A stretch of DNA of 64,000 bases from Gaiellasilicea sp963707575 (GCA_963707575.1 OY970171.1:2852001-2916000), one strand, 5' to 3'. Numbered from the stretch's first letter, positions 17,550-26,331 are shown. Numbers and translations are program-made. Notes: generated from the sequence alone by a model not told the origin.

Positions 17550-18390
17550 CCGTCCAGCGGGCGTGCAGGGCACGCACCTTCTGCACCTCCGCAGCGTCGG
17601 GCCCGTGGTTGTCCGGTCCCGGTACCTCCATCACCGCGGGCAGGCCCTGCAGCGAGGGATGCGACAGGAAGACGCCGAGGTCCTCGCCGATCTCGCCCTC
17701 GAGCACGTTCGCGTGGCGGTCGCGGTTCGACCCGAGCGGCGCCAGGGCGTCGTTCACGTGGATCGCGCGCAGCCGCTCCAGGCCGATGCGCTCGTCGAGC
17801 TCGGCGAGACCGGCGTCGAGCACGGCCCGGTCGGTGACGTCGATGCCCGAGACGTACAGGTGACAAGAATCGAGGCAGACGCCGAGCCGGGGATGCAGGT
17901 CGAGCGCCTCCACGAGCGCGGCGACCTCGTCGAGCGAGCGTCCGATCGTGCCGCCCGCGCCGGCGGAGTTCTCGACCAGGAGCCAGGTCGTGTCCGAGCA
18001 CTCCTCGAGCACCTGCCGGAGGGCCGGGACGGCTCGCTCGAGCCCGGCCTCGAAGCCTGAGCCCAGGTGCGACCCCACGTGGAAGACGACGCCGTCCGCC
18101 TCGATCGCGCAGGCGGCGCGCATCGTCGAGCGCATCGTCTCGACGCTCTTGCGGTAGATCTCGGCGTCAGGTGCGGCCAGGTTGACGAGGTAGAGCGCAT
18201 GAATGAGCACCGCGCCGAGGCCGAGCTCGGCCCGCCGCTCGCGGAAACGCGCCAGGTCCTCCTCGGCGTGGTCGGGGAAGCGCCACATGCGCGGGCTCTG
18301 CGCGAAGAGCTGGATCGCATCGGCGCCCATCTCGACCGCCTTGTCGAGCGACCCCTTGATCCCACCCGAGCAATGGCCGCCGAAGAGCAC
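17521..18390 (-). CDS. nfo: Endonuclease IV (AP endonuclease family 2)
   Basis: 289 aa TIM-barrel, trinuclear-zinc enzyme that cuts 5' of abasic sites. Hallmarks: GGHCSGGIKGSLDKAVEMGADAIQLF, VFHVGSHLGSGFEAGLER, LVENSAGAGGTIG, CLDSCHLYVSGID, HVNDALAPLGSNRDRHANVLEG and a final MEVPGPDNHGPD carrying the metal-ligand Glu. The GTG start is 7 nt from TAGCCT, the minus-strand half of a -10 shared with gltX. Its 3' end overlaps the GGDEF gene by 29 bp. Confidence 0.95.
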   Translation of the reverse strand: MLFGGHCSGGIKGSLDKAVEMGADAIQLFAQSPRMWRFPDHAEEDLARFRERRAELGLGAVLIHALYLVNLAAPDAEIYRKSVETMRSTMRAACAIEADGVVFHVGSHLGSGFEAGLERAVPALRQVLEECSDTTWLLVENSAGAGGTIGRSLDEVAALVEALDLHPRLGVCLDSCHLYVSGIDVTDRAVLDAGLAELDERIGLERLRAIHVNDALAPLGSNRDRHANVLEGEIGEDLGVFLSHPSLQGLPAVMEVPGPDNHGPDAAEVQKVRALHARWTAKPRARSRR

Positions 18391-18395
18391 GACGC

Positions 18396-18403
18396 TAGGC
18401 TAG
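18396..18403. promoter_or_regulatory. Shared bidirectional -10 core for gltX and nfo
   Basis: The 8-bp taggctag reads as TAGGCT on the plus strand (18396-18401, 6 nt before gltX ATG) and TAGCCT on the minus strand (complement of 18398-18403, 7 nt before nfo GTG). The whole intergenic region is 17 nt, so both genes must start essentially leaderless from overlapping promoters. Confidence 0.6.
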
Positions 18404-18407
18404 CCGG

Positions 18408-19679
18408 ATGGCCGTCCGCGTCCGCATGGCGCCGAGCCCGACCGGAGCCCTCCACGTGGGCGGCGTCCGCACGGCGCTCTTCAACTGGCTCTTCGCCCGG
18501 CACCACGGCGGCGAGTTCCTCGTCCGGATCGAGAACACCGACACGAGCCGCGAGGTGCAGGGAGCCGTGGAGCACGCGCTCGACTCGCTCGCCTGGCTGG
18601 GGCTCGACTGGGATCGACCGCCGACCTTTCAGCTCGACCGGATCGAGGAGTGCGCGGCCCTCGCCCGGCAGCTCGTCGCCGAAGGCAAGGCGTACGAGGA
18701 CGAGGGCGCGATCAGGTACCGGATGCCCGACGAGGGCGTGACGGCTTGGGACGACGTCGTCAAGGGCCGGATCGAGTTTCCGAACGAGCAGCTCGAGGAC
18801 CTCGTGCTCGTCCGCTCCGACGGCCGCCCGACCTACAACTTCGCGTCGCCGATGGAGGACGTCTGGGACGGGATCACTCACGTCATCCGCGGCGACGACC
18901 ACATCTCGAACACGCCGAAGCAGATCAACCTAGTCCGCGCAGTCGGCGCCGACCTGCCGGTCTACGCTCACGTTCCGAACGTGCTCGCGACCGACGGCAA
19001 GAAGCTGTCGAAGCGGCACGGTGCGACCGGGGTGGACGAGCTGCGGACGGCGGGCTACGTGGCGCCGGCCCTGCTCAACTTCCTCGCGCTGCTCGGCTGG
19101 GCGCCGGACGGCGAGACGACGTTGATGTCGCGGGACGAGCTCGTCTCGCGCTTCGAGCTCGAGCGGGTGATCAAGAGCCCGGCCGCGTTCGACTACGAGA
19201 AGCTCGACTGGATGAACGGGGTCTATCTGCGCGGGTTCTCACCTGACGAGTACGCGGACGCGCTCGTCGCCTACCTGCGGGAGACGGGGATCGAGTGGCC
19301 GGAGGACCGCATTCGCGAGGCCGCGCCCCTCGTCCAGGAGAAGATCGCGACCCTCGGTGAGTTCCCGGACTTCGCCGGCTTCCTCTTCGGTGATGTCGAG
19401 CCCGATCCCGAACAGCTCGATGCCCGCGTGCTGAGCGCCGCGGCCGCTGCGCTCGCAACCGTCGAGCCCTTCGAGCCGGAGCCGATCGAGGCCGCGCTGA
19501 AGGCGATGTGCGAGTCGCTGGAGCTCAAGCCCAGACAGGCATTCGCGCCGATCCGGGTGGCGCTGACCGGATCGAAGATCTCGCCGGGGCTCTACGAGAG
19601 CCTGGCTCTCCTCGGCCGGGAGGAGTCGCTCGCCCGTCTTCGCAGGGGCGCTACGAAGGCGGCGGGCGAAGCCGCCTAG
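18408..19679 (+). CDS. gltX: Glutamyl-tRNA synthetase
   Basis: Class I synthetase, 423 aa. The HIGH-type motif is in MAPSPTGALHVGGVRTALFNWLFAR at the N-terminus and the KMSKS-type motif in KKLSKRHGATGVDEL; GDDHISNTPKQINL precedes it. The C-terminal anticodon-binding part (LETPF-like end: IRVALTGSKISPGLYESLALLGRE) is shorter than in 470-490-aa enzymes. Whether it is discriminating (Glu only) cannot be told; a tRNA-Gln gene is at 42.6 kb, but neither glnS nor gatCAB is in the window. Confidence 0.96.
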   Translation: MAVRVRMAPSPTGALHVGGVRTALFNWLFARHHGGEFLVRIENTDTSREVQGAVEHALDSLAWLGLDWDRPPTFQLDRIEECAALARQLVAEGKAYEDEGAIRYRMPDEGVTAWDDVVKGRIEFPNEQLEDLVLVRSDGRPTYNFASPMEDVWDGITHVIRGDDHISNTPKQINLVRAVGADLPVYAHVPNVLATDGKKLSKRHGATGVDELRTAGYVAPALLNFLALLGWAPDGETTLMSRDELVSRFELERVIKSPAAFDYEKLDWMNGVYLRGFSPDEYADALVAYLRETGIEWPEDRIREAAPLVQEKIATLGEFPDFAGFLFGDVEPDPEQLDARVLSAAAAALATVEPFEPEPIEAALKAMCESLELKPRQAFAPIRVALTGSKISPGLYESLALLGREESLARLRRGATKAAGEAA

Positions 19680-19818
19680 GCGGGCCTAGCGGGTCGAGCG
19701 CCCGCTGGAACTCGAGCCAGGCACGCCGGCGGTAGCTCGGAGTCGGCGCTGGAAGCTCGGGCGGCGGCCCGCGGCGCAACAGGTTGCGCTCGTGCTCCGG
19801 CTGCTGTTGGGGGGGCAT
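19651..19818 (-). CDS. Possible small basic protein (55 aa)
   Basis: An ATG at 19818 opens a 55-codon frame (MPPQQQPEHERNLLRRGPPP...SYRRRAWLEFQRALDPLGPP) ending inside the 3' end of gltX. Codon third positions are mostly G/C and the amino-acid mix is less repetitive than shadow frames, but there is no clear ribosome site and no known domain. It is the only coding candidate in the 181-nt gap 19680-19860. Confidence 0.3.
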   Translation of the reverse strand: MPPQQQPEHERNLLRRGPPPELPAPTPSYRRRAWLEFQRALDPLGPPRRLRPPPS

Positions 19819-19860
19819 CGTTCCCACTTACAACAGAGAACGGCTGCGTCGCCGGGAGCG

Positions 19861-20421
19861 TTACGGGCTCGTACGGTGCGAGGCGACCACCGAGGCCGCT
19901 ACGAGTGCGAGCCCGACGGACCACAAGGGCCAGAGATCCACGAGTGCACCGCCCAGCACGGCGGCGAGCGCAGCGGCCAGCAGGACGACCGGGAGATACG
20001 CGGGTCGGAGCTCCTCCTGCGGCTTGGTGCCCGTCCCGGAGCCGTTGGCCCGGCGCAGCGCGAGGCGAACGCCGAAGAGCGCGACGCGCCACTCCCACAC
20101 GAGCGTGGCGGCGGCATCGCTCCCGTGCTCCTCGAACGCAGCCGCAATGCAGGCGGTCTCCTCGCGGGCGATCTCGAGCGCCGCTCCGAGCTCCGAGTGG
20201 GCCTCCTCGCCGCCGGCCGTCGGCGGAAGGTCGAGCACCCGCTCGGCGGCCAGATGGAGCGCGTACTGGAGCGCAGGGAGCTCGTCGGCGTGGACGGCGA
20301 GCGAGGCGGGGTCCGCTGCGGCCGCGTCGAGTGCGCGCAGCGCAGGACGGAGATCGCGGCCGACGTGATCCAGCGCGCTCTCGTAGCCCTGCGTAGCACG
20401 CGATCCGACCGCCGGCTTCAC
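19861..20421 (-). CDS. Hypothetical membrane protein with C-terminal hairpin
   Basis: 186 aa. A helical, Ala/Glu-rich cytoplasmic part of about 120 residues (ALRALDAAAADPASLAVHADELPALQYALHLAAERVLDLP) is followed by two adjacent membrane segments (YLPVVLLAAALAAVLGGALVDL and WSVGLALVAASVVAS). GTG start with GAGGG 8 nt upstream. It is divergent from the response regulator gene. No family recognised. Confidence 0.65.
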   Translation of the reverse strand: MKPAVGSRATQGYESALDHVGRDLRPALRALDAAAADPASLAVHADELPALQYALHLAAERVLDLPPTAGGEEAHSELGAALEIAREETACIAAAFEEHGSDAAATLVWEWRVALFGVRLALRRANGSGTGTKPQEELRPAYLPVVLLAAALAAVLGGALVDLWPLWSVGLALVAASVVASHRTSP

Positions 20422-20440
20422 CCTGCGACCCTCACAGAGC

Positions 20441-20470
20441 CGAGTCTAGCGCCGTCCTCGTCTAGACTCG
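20441..20470. promoter_or_regulatory. Divergent promoter pair within an inverted repeat
   Basis: CGAGTCTAG (20441-20449) and CTAGACTCG (20462-20470) are perfect 9-bp inverted arms. Each contains TAGACT reading outward: minus strand (complement of 20443-20448), 21 nt before the membrane protein start, and plus strand (20463-20468), 12 nt before the response regulator ATG. Each -10 lies where the other promoter's -35 would be, so the two promoters are probably mutually exclusive. Confidence 0.5.
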
Positions 20471-20480
20471 CCGCGTCCAG

Positions 20481-20858
20481 ATGGAAGCGCAGCAACGAAC
20501 GATCCTCGTCGTCGACGACGAACCGTCGCTCCGGTTGCTCTGTCGGGTGAATCTCGAACTCGAGGGCTACCGCGTGTTGGAGGCCGAGACGGTCGATCGC
20601 GCGCGCGAGCAGCTGGCGGCCGAGTCGGTCGATGTCGTGCTCCTGGACGTGCACGTCGGCCCCGACAGCGGGCTCGACCTCCTCGACGAGATCGAGGCGC
20701 TCGAGCTGCCGGTGCGGGTCGTCGTGCTCTCGGGGACGAGCGAGATCTCCGCCGAGCTCCGGGAGCGCGTGGACGGTGTGCTCGGCAAGCCTTTCGCGCT
20801 GCCCGAGCTCTCGGCAGCGGTCCGCAGCGGAGGCTCGGATAGAGTCTCCGGCGCGTGA
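20481..20858 (+). CDS. Single-domain response regulator (REC)
   Basis: 125 aa, a lone receiver domain: ILVVDDEPSLRLL with the acidic pair, the phospho-acceptor Asp in DVVLLDVHVGPDSGLDLL, the switch residue region VVVLSGTSE and the conserved Lys in GVLGKPFALPEL. It has no output domain and no kinase beside it, so it acts CheY-like or takes phosphate from a kinase elsewhere. The stop overlaps the start of the peptidase gene (GTGA), so the two are co-expressed. Confidence 0.9.
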   Translation: MEAQQRTILVVDDEPSLRLLCRVNLELEGYRVLEAETVDRAREQLAAESVDVVLLDVHVGPDSGLDLLDEIEALELPVRVVVLSGTSEISAELRERVDGVLGKPFALPELSAAVRSGGSDRVSGA

Positions 20859-22363
20859 GCGTCGCGGCCGTCCGGACACCTGCGGAGTACGAGGAGCGCC
20901 TGGCGCGCTATCTCTTCGAGCGCTCGGAGGAGGGCCGGGCGGTGCGCGTGGGCGAGAAGGAGACGTCGGAGCAAGCTGCGATCGTCGAGCGCTACCGCGA
21001 CCTCTTCACGAAGCCGCAGCTCGAGACGCTTCGCGAGGCCGAAGGCTCCGCGCCCGAGGCGGAGCGCGAGCTCCTCTACCGCCTGCGCAAGACCTGCGAG
21101 GCCGGCATCCTCGCCGCCGAGCTCGCCGGGCGTGAGGACGAGCTCGAGAACAAGATCCTGGCGGCGCGCGTCCCGTGGCGCGGCGAGGAGCTGCCGCTGC
21201 GCACTGCCCAGGCCAAGCTCGCCGTGCTGCCGGAGTACCGGGACCGGGACGAGCTCGGGGCGCTCTACAACGACGAGAACGCGACCTTCAACGCGGAGCG
21301 GCTCGAGCTCCTGACCGCCACCGACGCGCTGGAGGCCGAGCTGTCGGGAATCGCCGGCGCCGTCGAGCGGAACTCCGAGGAGAAGGGCATCTCGCTCGTC
21401 GAGCTCGAACAGGCACTCGATGCCGCGAGCCGAACGTCGAGCGGTGCCTACGAGCCCTTGCGGGAGCGCTGGTTCGAGAAGCTGCTCGGGCCGGACCGCG
21501 CCGAGATCCCCACCTCCAACCACACCAGCTACCTGCGCCGGCTCTCGCCGCTCGAGGCGACCTACACGAAGGAGCGCTCAGTGCCCGTGTGTGCGGAGAC
21601 GCTGCGCCGGCTCGGCTTCGACATCGAGCAGGAGCGGGGGATCCGGCTCGACCTCGACGACCGTCCGCAGAAATCGCCGCGGGCCTGCGTGATCGCCTCC
21701 GACCCTCCGAACGTCGTCCACCTGATCACCCGGGCGCAGGGCGGCCTGCACGACTACGGGGCGTTCCTGCACGAGGCCGGCCACGCGCTCCACTACGCCG
21801 GCTGCGACCCGGAGCTGCCGTACACCTTCCGCAAGCTCTCGCGCGACCACGCGCTGACGGAGATCTACTCGTACATCCTCGAGGCGATCACGCGCGAGCC
21901 GGGCTGGCACGCCGAGCACTTCGGGCTCACGGATGCCCAGGCCGAGGAGAACGCCGAGGCGACGACGTTCCTCGAGGCTCTCCTCTTCAGGCGCTACGCC
22001 GCCAAGCTCCAGTTCGAGCTGGAGTTCTGGCCGCGTTTCACCGAGGACGGTGGCACGAGCGGCGGCTACTCGGAGCGGCTGACTGCAGCCACGGGCATCC
22101 ACTACCCGAGCGAGAACTTCCTCACCGACATGGACGCCGGCTTCTACTCGGCCGACTACCTGCGGGCCTGGATCCGCACGGCGCAGCTGCGCGAGCACCT
22201 GATCGCCGAGGTCGGCGAGGACTGGTGGAAGCGTCCGGAGACCGGCGAGCGCCTGCGTGCGCTCTTCCGTGAGGGGACGCGCCCGACAAGCGAGGAGATC
22301 GCCGGGCGCATCGGCTACGAGCCGCTCGACACGCGGCCGCTCGTCGCCGAGCTGGTCAGCTAG
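20855..22363 (+). CDS. M3-like zinc metallopeptidase (oligopeptidase family)
   Basis: 502 aa, mainly helical. The zinc motif FLHEAGHALHYAG (HExxH) is near residue 306, and a downstream glutamate in ALTEIYSYILEAI can supply the third ligand, the gluzincin arrangement of M3/oligoendopeptidase F-like enzymes. A C-terminal YPSENFLTDMDAGFYSADYLRAWI resembles the substrate-facing end of that family. No signal peptide, so a cytoplasmic oligopeptidase is likely. Coupled to the response regulator by a 4-bp overlap; it meets the P450 gene tail to tail with a 4-bp overlap. Confidence 0.85.
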   Translation: MSVAAVRTPAEYEERLARYLFERSEEGRAVRVGEKETSEQAAIVERYRDLFTKPQLETLREAEGSAPEAERELLYRLRKTCEAGILAAELAGREDELENKILAARVPWRGEELPLRTAQAKLAVLPEYRDRDELGALYNDENATFNAERLELLTATDALEAELSGIAGAVERNSEEKGISLVELEQALDAASRTSSGAYEPLRERWFEKLLGPDRAEIPTSNHTSYLRRLSPLEATYTKERSVPVCAETLRRLGFDIEQERGIRLDLDDRPQKSPRACVIASDPPNVVHLITRAQGGLHDYGAFLHEAGHALHYAGCDPELPYTFRKLSRDHALTEIYSYILEAITREPGWHAEHFGLTDAQAEENAEATTFLEALLFRRYAAKLQFELEFWPRFTEDGGTSGGYSERLTAATGIHYPSENFLTDMDAGFYSADYLRAWIRTAQLREHLIAEVGEDWWKRPETGERLRALFREGTRPTSEEIAGRIGYEPLDTRPLVAELVS

Positions 22364-23598
22364 GCGTCCCAGGCCACCCGGAGGCTCGACAGGCCGCGGG
22401 CGAAGAAGATCGGGTCGTACACGAGCGGCCCGTCGTCGGCCCGCCTCAGGTTGGGCAGTCGCTCGAGCAGGAGCGGGAGCGCGATCGAGAGCTCGAGGCG
22501 CGCGAGCGGCGCGCCGATGCAGAAGTGGATGCCCTTGCCGAACGCGACGTGCTTGCCGACGTCCGCGCGGCGCGGGTCGTAGCGATCGGCGTCGCCGAAG
22601 ACCGCCTCGTCCCGGTTCGCCGAGCCGAAGTGCACCATCAGCCGCGCTCCTCGCGGTAGTAGCACGCCCCCGAGCTCGACGTCGCTGGTCGCCTCGCGGA
22701 AGAGCCCCTGCGCCGGCGACTCGAGCCGGAGGATCTCCTCGATCGCGGGTGCGACGAGGTCGGGGTCGCTCCGCAGCTCGTCGAGCGCGCCGTGCTGCCG
22801 CAGCAGCAGCACGAGAGCGCTGCCGATCGCCCGCGTCACGGTCACGTGCCCCGCAACGAGCAGGTCGAGCGGCACCCCTGCGAGCTCGACGATCGAGATC
22901 GGGTCGTCCTCCTCCGCCGTCGCCGCGAGCAGCGCGCTCATCAGGTCGTCCTGGGGCTGCCGCGACCGTTCCTCCATCGCCGCGACGAAGTAGCGCTGCA
23001 GCTCGACGGTGCCCTCCGCTGCGGCGACCTGCTCCTCGACCGAGCCCGTGGCTCCGTACAGGCTGAGCCAGTCGCGGCTGCGCTCGTGCAGCCAGTGCAG
23101 ATCCTGCTCAGGGACACCGATCAGCTCGCCCATCACCCGGAGCGGCAACGGCCAGGCGAAGCGCTCGACCACGTCGGCCTCGCCGTCGCGCGCGAAGCCG
23201 TCCAGCAGCTCCCGTGCGATCGCCTCGATCCTCGGTGCCAGCTCGGCGACGCGGCGCGGCGTGAACGCCTTGGTGATCGGCCGGCGGATGCGCCCGTGGA
23301 GCGGCGGGTCCGAGTCGACGATGATCGGCATCTGGGGCCAACCCTGGGCGAGCACCTCGCGTACCTCGGGCAGGGGCTCGCGCGGCGCGGAGCGCAACGC
23401 GTTCCGCGAGGAGAACGTCTCGTCGTCCTTCAGCACGGCGAGCACGTCCTCGTGGCGCGTCACGACCCAGAGGTCGAACGCCGCGGCGTAGAAGACCGGT
23501 GCCTCGCGCCGTGCCTCGGCGTAAACCGGGAACGGATCGGCCCGCTGAGCCGGATCGAGCGGGTCGAACGCGATCTCACGCAAAGCGCGCGCCTGCAA
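22360..23598 (-). CDS. Cytochrome P450 with atypical I-helix
   Basis: 412 aa, soluble bacterial type. The heme-binding loop is FGKGIHFCIGAPLARLEL (Cys near residue 358), the K-helix ExxR is in EEILRLESP and the P450-typical FDPLDPAQRADPFPVY opens the protein. In the I-helix the usual A-G-x-D/E-T is AGHVT: the threonine is kept but the acidic residue is valine, which in known P450s affects proton delivery for O2 activation. TTG start at 23598 (alternative TTG 23583) inside the end of the upstream dehydrogenase gene, so the two form an operon. No ferredoxin gene is adjacent. Substrate unknown. Confidence 0.9.
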   Translation of the reverse strand: MQARALREIAFDPLDPAQRADPFPVYAEARREAPVFYAAAFDLWVVTRHEDVLAVLKDDETFSSRNALRSAPREPLPEVREVLAQGWPQMPIIVDSDPPLHGRIRRPITKAFTPRRVAELAPRIEAIARELLDGFARDGEADVVERFAWPLPLRVMGELIGVPEQDLHWLHERSRDWLSLYGATGSVEEQVAAAEGTVELQRYFVAAMEERSRQPQDDLMSALLAATAEEDDPISIVELAGVPLDLLVAGHVTVTRAIGSALVLLLRQHGALDELRSDPDLVAPAIEEILRLESPAQGLFREATSDVELGGVLLPRGARLMVHFGSANRDEAVFGDADRYDPRRADVGKHVAFGKGIHFCIGAPLARLELSIALPLLLERLPNLRRADDGPLVYDPIFFARGLSSLRVAWDA

Positions 23599-24448
23599 TC
23601 AGCTTCGCCACGGCCGCCATGTCCTCGCGGCCGTGGCCGGCCGCCGCGGCTGCCTCGAACCGCTCGCGCGTCCGAGCCGCGAGGGGCAGCTCGAGCCCGT
23701 GCTCCGCGGCCGCGTCGGCGATCAGAGCAAGGTCCTTGGTCGCCAGCTCGACCGTCGCCCGCGGCGCAAAGTCGCCGTCGAGGATCAGCCGGCCCCGGCC
23801 GCTGTAGATCGGCGAGCGCACGCCGGTTCCCTCCGCCAGGACGTCGAGCACGCGCTCCGGATCGACCCCCTGCGCCCTCGCGAGCGCGAGCGACTCCCCG
23901 ATCAGCTCGACCATCGGGAAGACGAGCACGTTCAGCGCCAGCTTCAGGGCAGCTGCCGAGCCGGGCGAGCCCGCGTGGTGGATCCCGGAGCAGAGCCCGC
24001 CGAGCAGCTCGCGGAGGTGCGCCGCGTCCTCCTCGGCACTGCCACAGACCGCATAGAGCGCCCCCTGCTCGACCTCGGGGACGGAGCCGAAGAAGGGGGC
24101 GACGGCGGCCCGCCCGCCCGCGGCGCGGACTGCGGCCTCGAATCGCTCGGCGGCGGCGACGCTGGTCGTGGCGAAGTCGACGACGAGCGTCCCGGGTGCC
24201 AGGGCGGGGAGGAGGCGCTGGAGCACCTCCGCGGCGGCGTCCTCGTCGGCCAGGAAGAGGAGCACGGCGTCGGCCCCGGCGACCGCGCCCGCAGGTGTCT
24301 CGGCCACACCGATCCCTTCCTCCCGCAGCGGCGCGGCGTTCGCGGCGGTGCGGTTCCAGACGGTGACGTCGACCCCGGCGGCGGCGAGCCGACGTGCGGC
24401 GGGCGCCCCGATCAGCCCCGTGCCGAGCAGAGCGAGCTTTCTTGACAT
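23576..24448 (-). CDS. NAD(P)-dependent beta-hydroxyacid dehydrogenase (3-hydroxyisobutyrate dehydrogenase-like)
   Basis: 290 aa. Rossmann motif LALLGTGLIGAPAARRLAAAGVDVTVWNRT, then DFATTSVAAAERFEAAV, FFGSVPEVEQGAL in place of the usual APVSGG-type segment, and the catalytic lysine helix GSAAALKLALNVLVF. The substrate-binding loop is altered compared with 3-hydroxyisobutyrate or tartronate semialdehyde reductases, so the true substrate is open. ATG at 24448 fits the family N-terminus. It precedes and overlaps the P450 gene; both are divergent from the ABC importer. Confidence 0.88.
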   Translation of the reverse strand: MSRKLALLGTGLIGAPAARRLAAAGVDVTVWNRTAANAAPLREEGIGVAETPAGAVAGADAVLLFLADEDAAAEVLQRLLPALAPGTLVVDFATTSVAAAERFEAAVRAAGGRAAVAPFFGSVPEVEQGALYAVCGSAEEDAAHLRELLGGLCSGIHHAGSPGSAAALKLALNVLVFPMVELIGESLALARAQGVDPERVLDVLAEGTGVRSPIYSGRGRLILDGDFAPRATVELATKDLALIADAAAEHGLELPLAARTRERFEAAAAAGHGREDMAAVAKLIAGARFA

Positions 24449-24523
24449 GTCACCGGAGACGTTCCAAGATCGAGGCCGGGAATGCAAGTCGGCTCCCGCC
24501 GAACCCTTGTCCAGGAGGTTCCG

Positions 24524-25558
24524 ATGTCGCGGCCCGTCCCCGTCCGCGCGCTCACGGCGCTCGGCCTCTGCATCTTCGCCGCGGCGCTCTCGTTGGCCGG
24601 CGCCGTGGATGCCCGTCCCGACCAGGCTCGAACGACCGTCGACTACGCGACCTCGTTCGGGAACTTCGGCCGCGACGCCTACATCTACGTCGCCATCGAG
24701 CGCGGCTACATGCGCGATGCCGGCTTCGACGTCAACGTCACGCCCGGGACCGGCTCGGTCGACAACATCAAGCTCGTGGCCGCCGGCCGGCTCGACTACT
24801 CCCCCGTCGACATCGGCGCTCTCGTCGTGACGAGGGCGAACGAGCAGCTGCCGACGAAGGTGGTCAGCGTCGTCCACCAGAACACGATGTCGGCGATCTT
24901 CACGCTCGCCGAGTCGAACATCACGACGCCGAAGCAACTCGAGGGGAAGACGCTTGCCGATTCGCCCGCGTCGACGGTGCGGATCCTGTTCCCGCTCTAC
25001 GCCAAGAAGGCAGGGATCGACGCCTCGAAGGTGCAATGGCGCGACGCGGCTCCGCCGGCGCTGCCCGCGCTGCTCGCCACGAAGCAGGTGGACGGGATCG
25101 GCCAGTTCTCGGCCGGCATCCCGCTCGCCGTCAAGGCGGCAGGCGGCAGGTCGATCAGGACGCACAAGTACTCGAAGGTGCTGCCGGGCCTGCTCGGCAT
25201 CGGCGTGATCGCCTCCGACGAGAAGATCCAGCGCAACCCGGGCGAGGTGCGCCGGTTCGTCCGCGCACTCAACCGGGGGCTCCGCTGGGCGATCGACAAC
25301 CCGGGTGCAGCGGGTGCGATCCTGCAGAAGTACCAGCCGCTCGCGGATCCGGTCACCGCCGCACAGGAGCTCCGGATCATGAAGTTCTTCGTCCAGACGA
25401 AGCCCACGCGGCGCCAGGGCTACGGGATCGGCTACATCGACCGCGGCAAGATCGCCTCGACGATCAGCGTGATCGCCAGCGGGTTCAGGCTCGAGCGCCG
25501 GCTGACGCCGACGGAGCTGTACTCGAGCGTGGCCGTTCCGGTGCGGACGGCGCGATAG
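24524..25558 (+). CDS. ABC importer substrate-binding protein, NitT/TauT (SsuA/Thi5-like) type
   Basis: 344 aa exported solute-binding protein. Signal peptide at residues 1-31 (ALTALGLCIFAAALSLAGAVDA), then FGNFGRDAYIYVAIERGYMRDAGFDVNVTPGTGSVDNIKLVAAGRLDYSPVDIGAL, typical of the NMT1/THI5-like group that binds sulfonates, nitrate or pyrimidine precursors. AGGAGG lies 5 nt before the ATG at 24524, favouring it over the upstream ATG at 24482. First of a three-gene importer operon. Substrate cannot be assigned; no sulfonatase or thiamine gene is nearby. Confidence 0.9.
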   Translation: MSRPVPVRALTALGLCIFAAALSLAGAVDARPDQARTTVDYATSFGNFGRDAYIYVAIERGYMRDAGFDVNVTPGTGSVDNIKLVAAGRLDYSPVDIGALVVTRANEQLPTKVVSVVHQNTMSAIFTLAESNITTPKQLEGKTLADSPASTVRILFPLYAKKAGIDASKVQWRDAAPPALPALLATKQVDGIGQFSAGIPLAVKAAGGRSIRTHKYSKVLPGLLGIGVIASDEKIQRNPGEVRRFVRALNRGLRWAIDNPGAAGAILQKYQPLADPVTAAQELRIMKFFVQTKPTRRQGYGIGYIDRGKIASTISVIASGFRLERRLTPTELYSSVAVPVRTAR

Positions 25559-25569
25559 CCGACGACGCG

Positions 25570-26331
25570 TTGATCCGGGTCGAGCGGGTCTCGAAGGTGT
25601 TCGAGGCCCGCTCGGGGCCGCCGGTCGCGGCCCTCGCAGCCGTCGAGCTGGACGTCCGGGAGAACGAGTTCCTCTCGCTGGTCGGTCGTTCCGGCTGCGG
25701 CAAGTCGACGCTCCTGCGCATCCTCGCGGGGCTCGTCCCGGCCACCGAAGGCGGCGTCACGATCGGAGGCGCGCCTGTCAAGGGCCCGCGCCGTGACGTC
25801 GGCCTGATGTTCCAGCGGCCCGCGCTGATGCCGTGGCGGAACGTGGTCGAGAACGTGCTGCTGCCGGCCGAGATCCTCGGTCTCGACCGGAAGGCGGCGC
25901 GGCGCGATGCCGCCGACCTGCTCGAGCTCGTCGGTCTCTCGGGATTCGAGCGTCGTCGTCCCTGGGAGCTCTCGGGCGGGATGCAGCAGCGAGTCGCACT
26001 CTGCCGTGCCCTGATCTCTAGGCCGGACGTGCTGCTCATGGACGAGCCCTTCGCCGCGCTCGACGCGCTCACGCGGGAAGAGCTCTCGCTCGAGCTGCAA
26101 CGGATCTGGACCGAGCGCCGGACCACGATCGTCTTCGTCACGCACGGCATCGCCGAGGCCGTCGTGCTCTCCGACCGGGTTGCGGTGATGACGCCGCGCC
26201 CGGGCCGAATCGCACGGATCGTCCCGGTGCCGGTCGGGCGCCCGCGGGCGTACGGCGGCGACGCGCCGGAGGCAGCGGCGCGCGCAGAGGATGAAGTCCG
26301 GGCGCTGCTCTTCGAGAAGGAGGCTGCGTGA
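25570..26331 (+). CDS. ABC importer ATPase, SsuB/TauB type
   Basis: 253 aa from a TTG start (LIRVERVSKVFEARSGPPVAAL). Walker A GRSGCGKST, Q-loop MFQRPALMPWRNVVENV, signature ELSGGMQQRVALCRAL, Walker B VLLMDEPFAALDAL and the switch His in VFVTHGIAEA are all intact. It pairs with the permease at 26483. The last 13 bp of the gene (ggaggctgcgtga) are repeated exactly at 26474-26486, flanking a palindromic insertion. Confidence 0.9.
   Translation: MIRVERVSKVFEARSGPPVAALAAVELDVRENEFLSLVGRSGCGKSTLLRILAGLVPATEGGVTIGGAPVKGPRRDVGLMFQRPALMPWRNVVENVLLPAEILGLDRKAARRDAADLLELVGLSGFERRRPWELSGGMQQRVALCRALISRPDVLLMDEPFAALDALTREELSLELQRIWTERRTTIVFVTHGIAEAVVLSDRVAVMTPRPGRIARIVPVPVGRPRAYGGDAPEAAARAEDEVRALLFEKEAA

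Noticed and set aside
23576..25165. 529-codon version of the hydroxyacid dehydrogenase
   Set aside because: The extra N-terminal 239 codons are antisense to the substrate-binding protein gene. The Rossmann fold starts at the ATG at 24448.
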